Shown here: one piece after another, positions 4,957-6,038 of the stretch
How positions within the stretch are numbered: position 1 is the stretch's first letter
Layout: every line of letters begins with the position of its first letter
Assembly: GCA_005877705.1 (NCBI GenBank)
Contig: VBNY01000023.1
Span: 1-6,038 of the forward strand
Length of the DNA stretch: 6,038 nucleotides
From: Gammaproteobacteria bacterium
GTDB taxonomy: Bacteria; Pseudomonadota; Gammaproteobacteria; Steroidobacterales; Steroidobacteraceae
Direction of reading: 5' to 3'
Made by a program: the position numbers and the translations under genes
Notes under the pieces: model-generated
The model's database searches: none
What the model saw: only the letters and a program-made list of their open reading frames with translations
Told to the model about the DNA's origin: nothing

Positions 4957-5670
4957 GTGAATGTGCTCATTATCCGGCAACTTTGTCGCAGCTTTCGCGA
5001 GGGGGTACGCGTTCACCGCGTGCTCGATCAGGCCGACGCGCACGTAGCCGGCGGCGAGGCTGTGGCGGTCATCGGACGCAGCGGCTCGGGCAAGTCGACT
5101 CTCCTGAATCTCATCAGCGGCATCGATCGGGCGGACAGCGGCACGGTTGAAATCGACGGCCGCGACGTCACGGCGCTGATCGAGCCGCAACGCACTCTGT
5201 TTCGCCGCGCACGCATCGGTTTCGTCTATCAATTCTTCAATCTGCTTCCCACGCTGGATGTCGAGGAGAATGTCCGACTCGCGCTCGAGCTCAACGGCGT
5301 CCGCGGGGCAGAGGCACGGCAACGCAGTGCTGCAATGCTCACGGAAGTCGGTCTCGGCGACCGTCTTCACGGTGCCGTGGACGCCTTGTCGGGCGGCGAG
5401 CAGCAGCGCGTCGCGATAGCACGCGCGCTCGTGCATGAGCCAACCCTGCTGCTCGCAGATGAGCCGACGGGGAATCTCGACGAGGAAACAGCACAGCAGG
5501 TGCTTCCGGTATTGTTCTCGATCACCCGGGCGCGTGGCGCGACGCTGCTGGTCGTCACGCACGATGAGGCGCTGGCGCGCAGCGCGGATCGAGTGTTGGA
5601 GCTGCGTGACGGGCAGCTCCATGAGGCGGCGGACTCCCATTCATCGGGTCGCCGCGCTGCGGCACGATGA
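4957..5670 (+). CDS. ABC transporter ATP-binding protein, LolD/MacB/YbbA type
   Basis: Cytoplasmic ATPase that should energise the permease encoded directly downstream. All nucleotide-binding motifs are present in its 237 residues: Walker A GRSGSGKST (40-48, Lys46), Q-loop Gln92 in YQFFNLLPT, signature LSGGEQQR (144-151), Walker B LLLADEPTGNLD (164-175, Glu169) and H-loop His202 in THDEA. The YQFFNLLP and TGNLD wording is typical of the LolD/MacB/FtsE-like group, which act as mechanotransmission or lipoprotein/peptide exporters rather than classical importers. The start is GTG at 4957; an in-frame TAG at 4924-4926 limits extension, and a GTG two codons later is the alternative. The end overlaps the permease start (ATGATG with TGA at 5668-5670), a sign of translational coupling. 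The C-terminus after about residue 224 is a short basic tail (SSGRRAAAR). Confidence 0.93.
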   Translation: MNVLIIRQLCRSFREGVRVHRVLDQADAHVAGGEAVAVIGRSGSGKSTLLNLISGIDRADSGTVEIDGRDVTALIEPQRTLFRRARIGFVYQFFNLLPTLDVEENVRLALELNGVRGAEARQRSAAMLTEVGLGDRLHGAVDALSGGEQQRVAIARALVHEPTLLLADEPTGNLDEETAQQVLPVLFSITRARGATLLVVTHDEALARSADRVLELRDGQLHEAADSHSSGRRAAAR

Positions 5671-6038
5671 TGCCGCTGCTCTGGGCAGCCAGCGCGAGGC
5701 ACCTGCTGCGCCACCCGGCGCAACTCGCACTGGCGCTGATCGGGCTTTCTCTCGGCGTCGCCACCATCATCGCGGTTGATATCGCGACGGCAAGCTCGGG
5801 TCGCGCGTTCGAGCTGTCCATCGCAGCGGTGAACGGTGCCGCTACTCACCAGATCGTAGGCGGGCCGCAGGGAGTCGACGAGCGGTTGTATGCGGATCTG
5901 CGTACGCGCGCTATGCAACCGTGGCAGTCGCAGCCCGCGTACGCGCCGGTCGTCGACGGGTACGTCACGGTCGGTGAGCAGACGCTGCAGCTCGTAGGGA
6001 TCGACCCGTTCGCGAGCTCCGAGCTCGAGGTGCGAGGT
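5667..6038 (+). CDS. ABC transporter permease, FtsX/MacB-like (YbbP-type), 3'-truncated by window edge
   Basis: The first 124 residues of an inner-membrane permease, partner of the ATPase encoded immediately upstream. The frame stays open to the last base. The N-terminus is MMPLLWAASARHLLRHP, a cytoplasmic basic segment, followed by one membrane helix (about 19-40, LALALIGLSLGVATIIAVDIA) and then the start of the large periplasmic domain (FELSIAAVNGAATHQIVGG, 48-66, onward), the layout of MacB_PCD/FtsX permeases. In full-length family members three further helices follow near the C-terminus, outside this window. The start ATG at 5667 overlaps the ATPase stop; the adjacent ATG at 5670 is an equivalent choice. 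In related gammaproteobacterial loci an AttH/lipocalin-like gene often follows; whether that holds here cannot be seen. Confidence 0.87.
   Translation, partial: MMPLLWAASARHLLRHPAQLALALIGLSLGVATIIAVDIATASSGRAFELSIAAVNGAATHQIVGGPQGVDERLYADLRTRAMQPWQSQPAYAPVVDGYVTVGEQTLQLVGIDPFASSELEVRG

Noticed and set aside
4918..5640. 240-codon open frame on the minus strand
   Set aside because: Antisense to the ABC ATPase, which has every expected motif; no domain in the antisense translation.

Overview
The window is GC-rich throughout, densely coding, and looks like an ordinary chromosomal segment of a gammaproteobacterium. A Xanthomonadales, Nevskiales or Steroidobacter-like lineage is my guess from gene content and codon style; no taxonomic marker is present. 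I see no transposase, integrase, tRNA, rRNA, CRISPR array or defence gene.

Layout. Positions 1-807 (+) hold the 3' part of a Sua5-type threonylcarbamoyl-AMP synthase, cut by the left window edge. Two bases later, 810-1997 (+) encodes a fold-type III PLP-dependent decarboxylase of the ornithine decarboxylase type. A 170-base gap follows with a palindromic repeat. Then comes a tight three-gene run on the + strand: a Tat-exported YcbK/MepK-like (DUF882) murein hydrolase (2168-2728), a four-helix DUF486/DMT-like membrane protein (2746-3099), and a HIT-like protein (3096-3617) that starts inside the stop codon of the previous gene. Converging on it from the minus strand is an exported FKBP-type peptidyl-prolyl isomerase of the FkpA/Mip type (3652-4554). 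A roughly 400-base divergent intergenic region holds a second copy of the palindromic repeat plus a perfect 14-bp hairpin. Finally, an ABC transporter ATPase (4957-5670, +) overlaps by 3 bases a FtsX/MacB-type permease that runs off the right edge (5667-6038).

How the genes fit together. Three themes are visible: core housekeeping (the t6A tRNA modification precursor, and polyamine synthesis), cell-envelope maintenance (murein hydrolase, periplasmic foldase, LolD/YbbA-like ABC exporter), and two poorly characterised small proteins. The + strand genes form three likely transcription units: sua5-decarboxylase, mepK-DUF486-HIT, and ATPase-permease.

I do not see a convincing new biological system. 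The most interesting items are two collinear, hairpin-rich intergenic elements (about 1995-2094 and 4703-4798) that look like members of a dispersed palindromic repeat family, one of which contains the decarboxylase stop codon; a HIT-like protein lacking the first histidine of the triad; and a 24-base tandem duplication in the tail of the isomerase.
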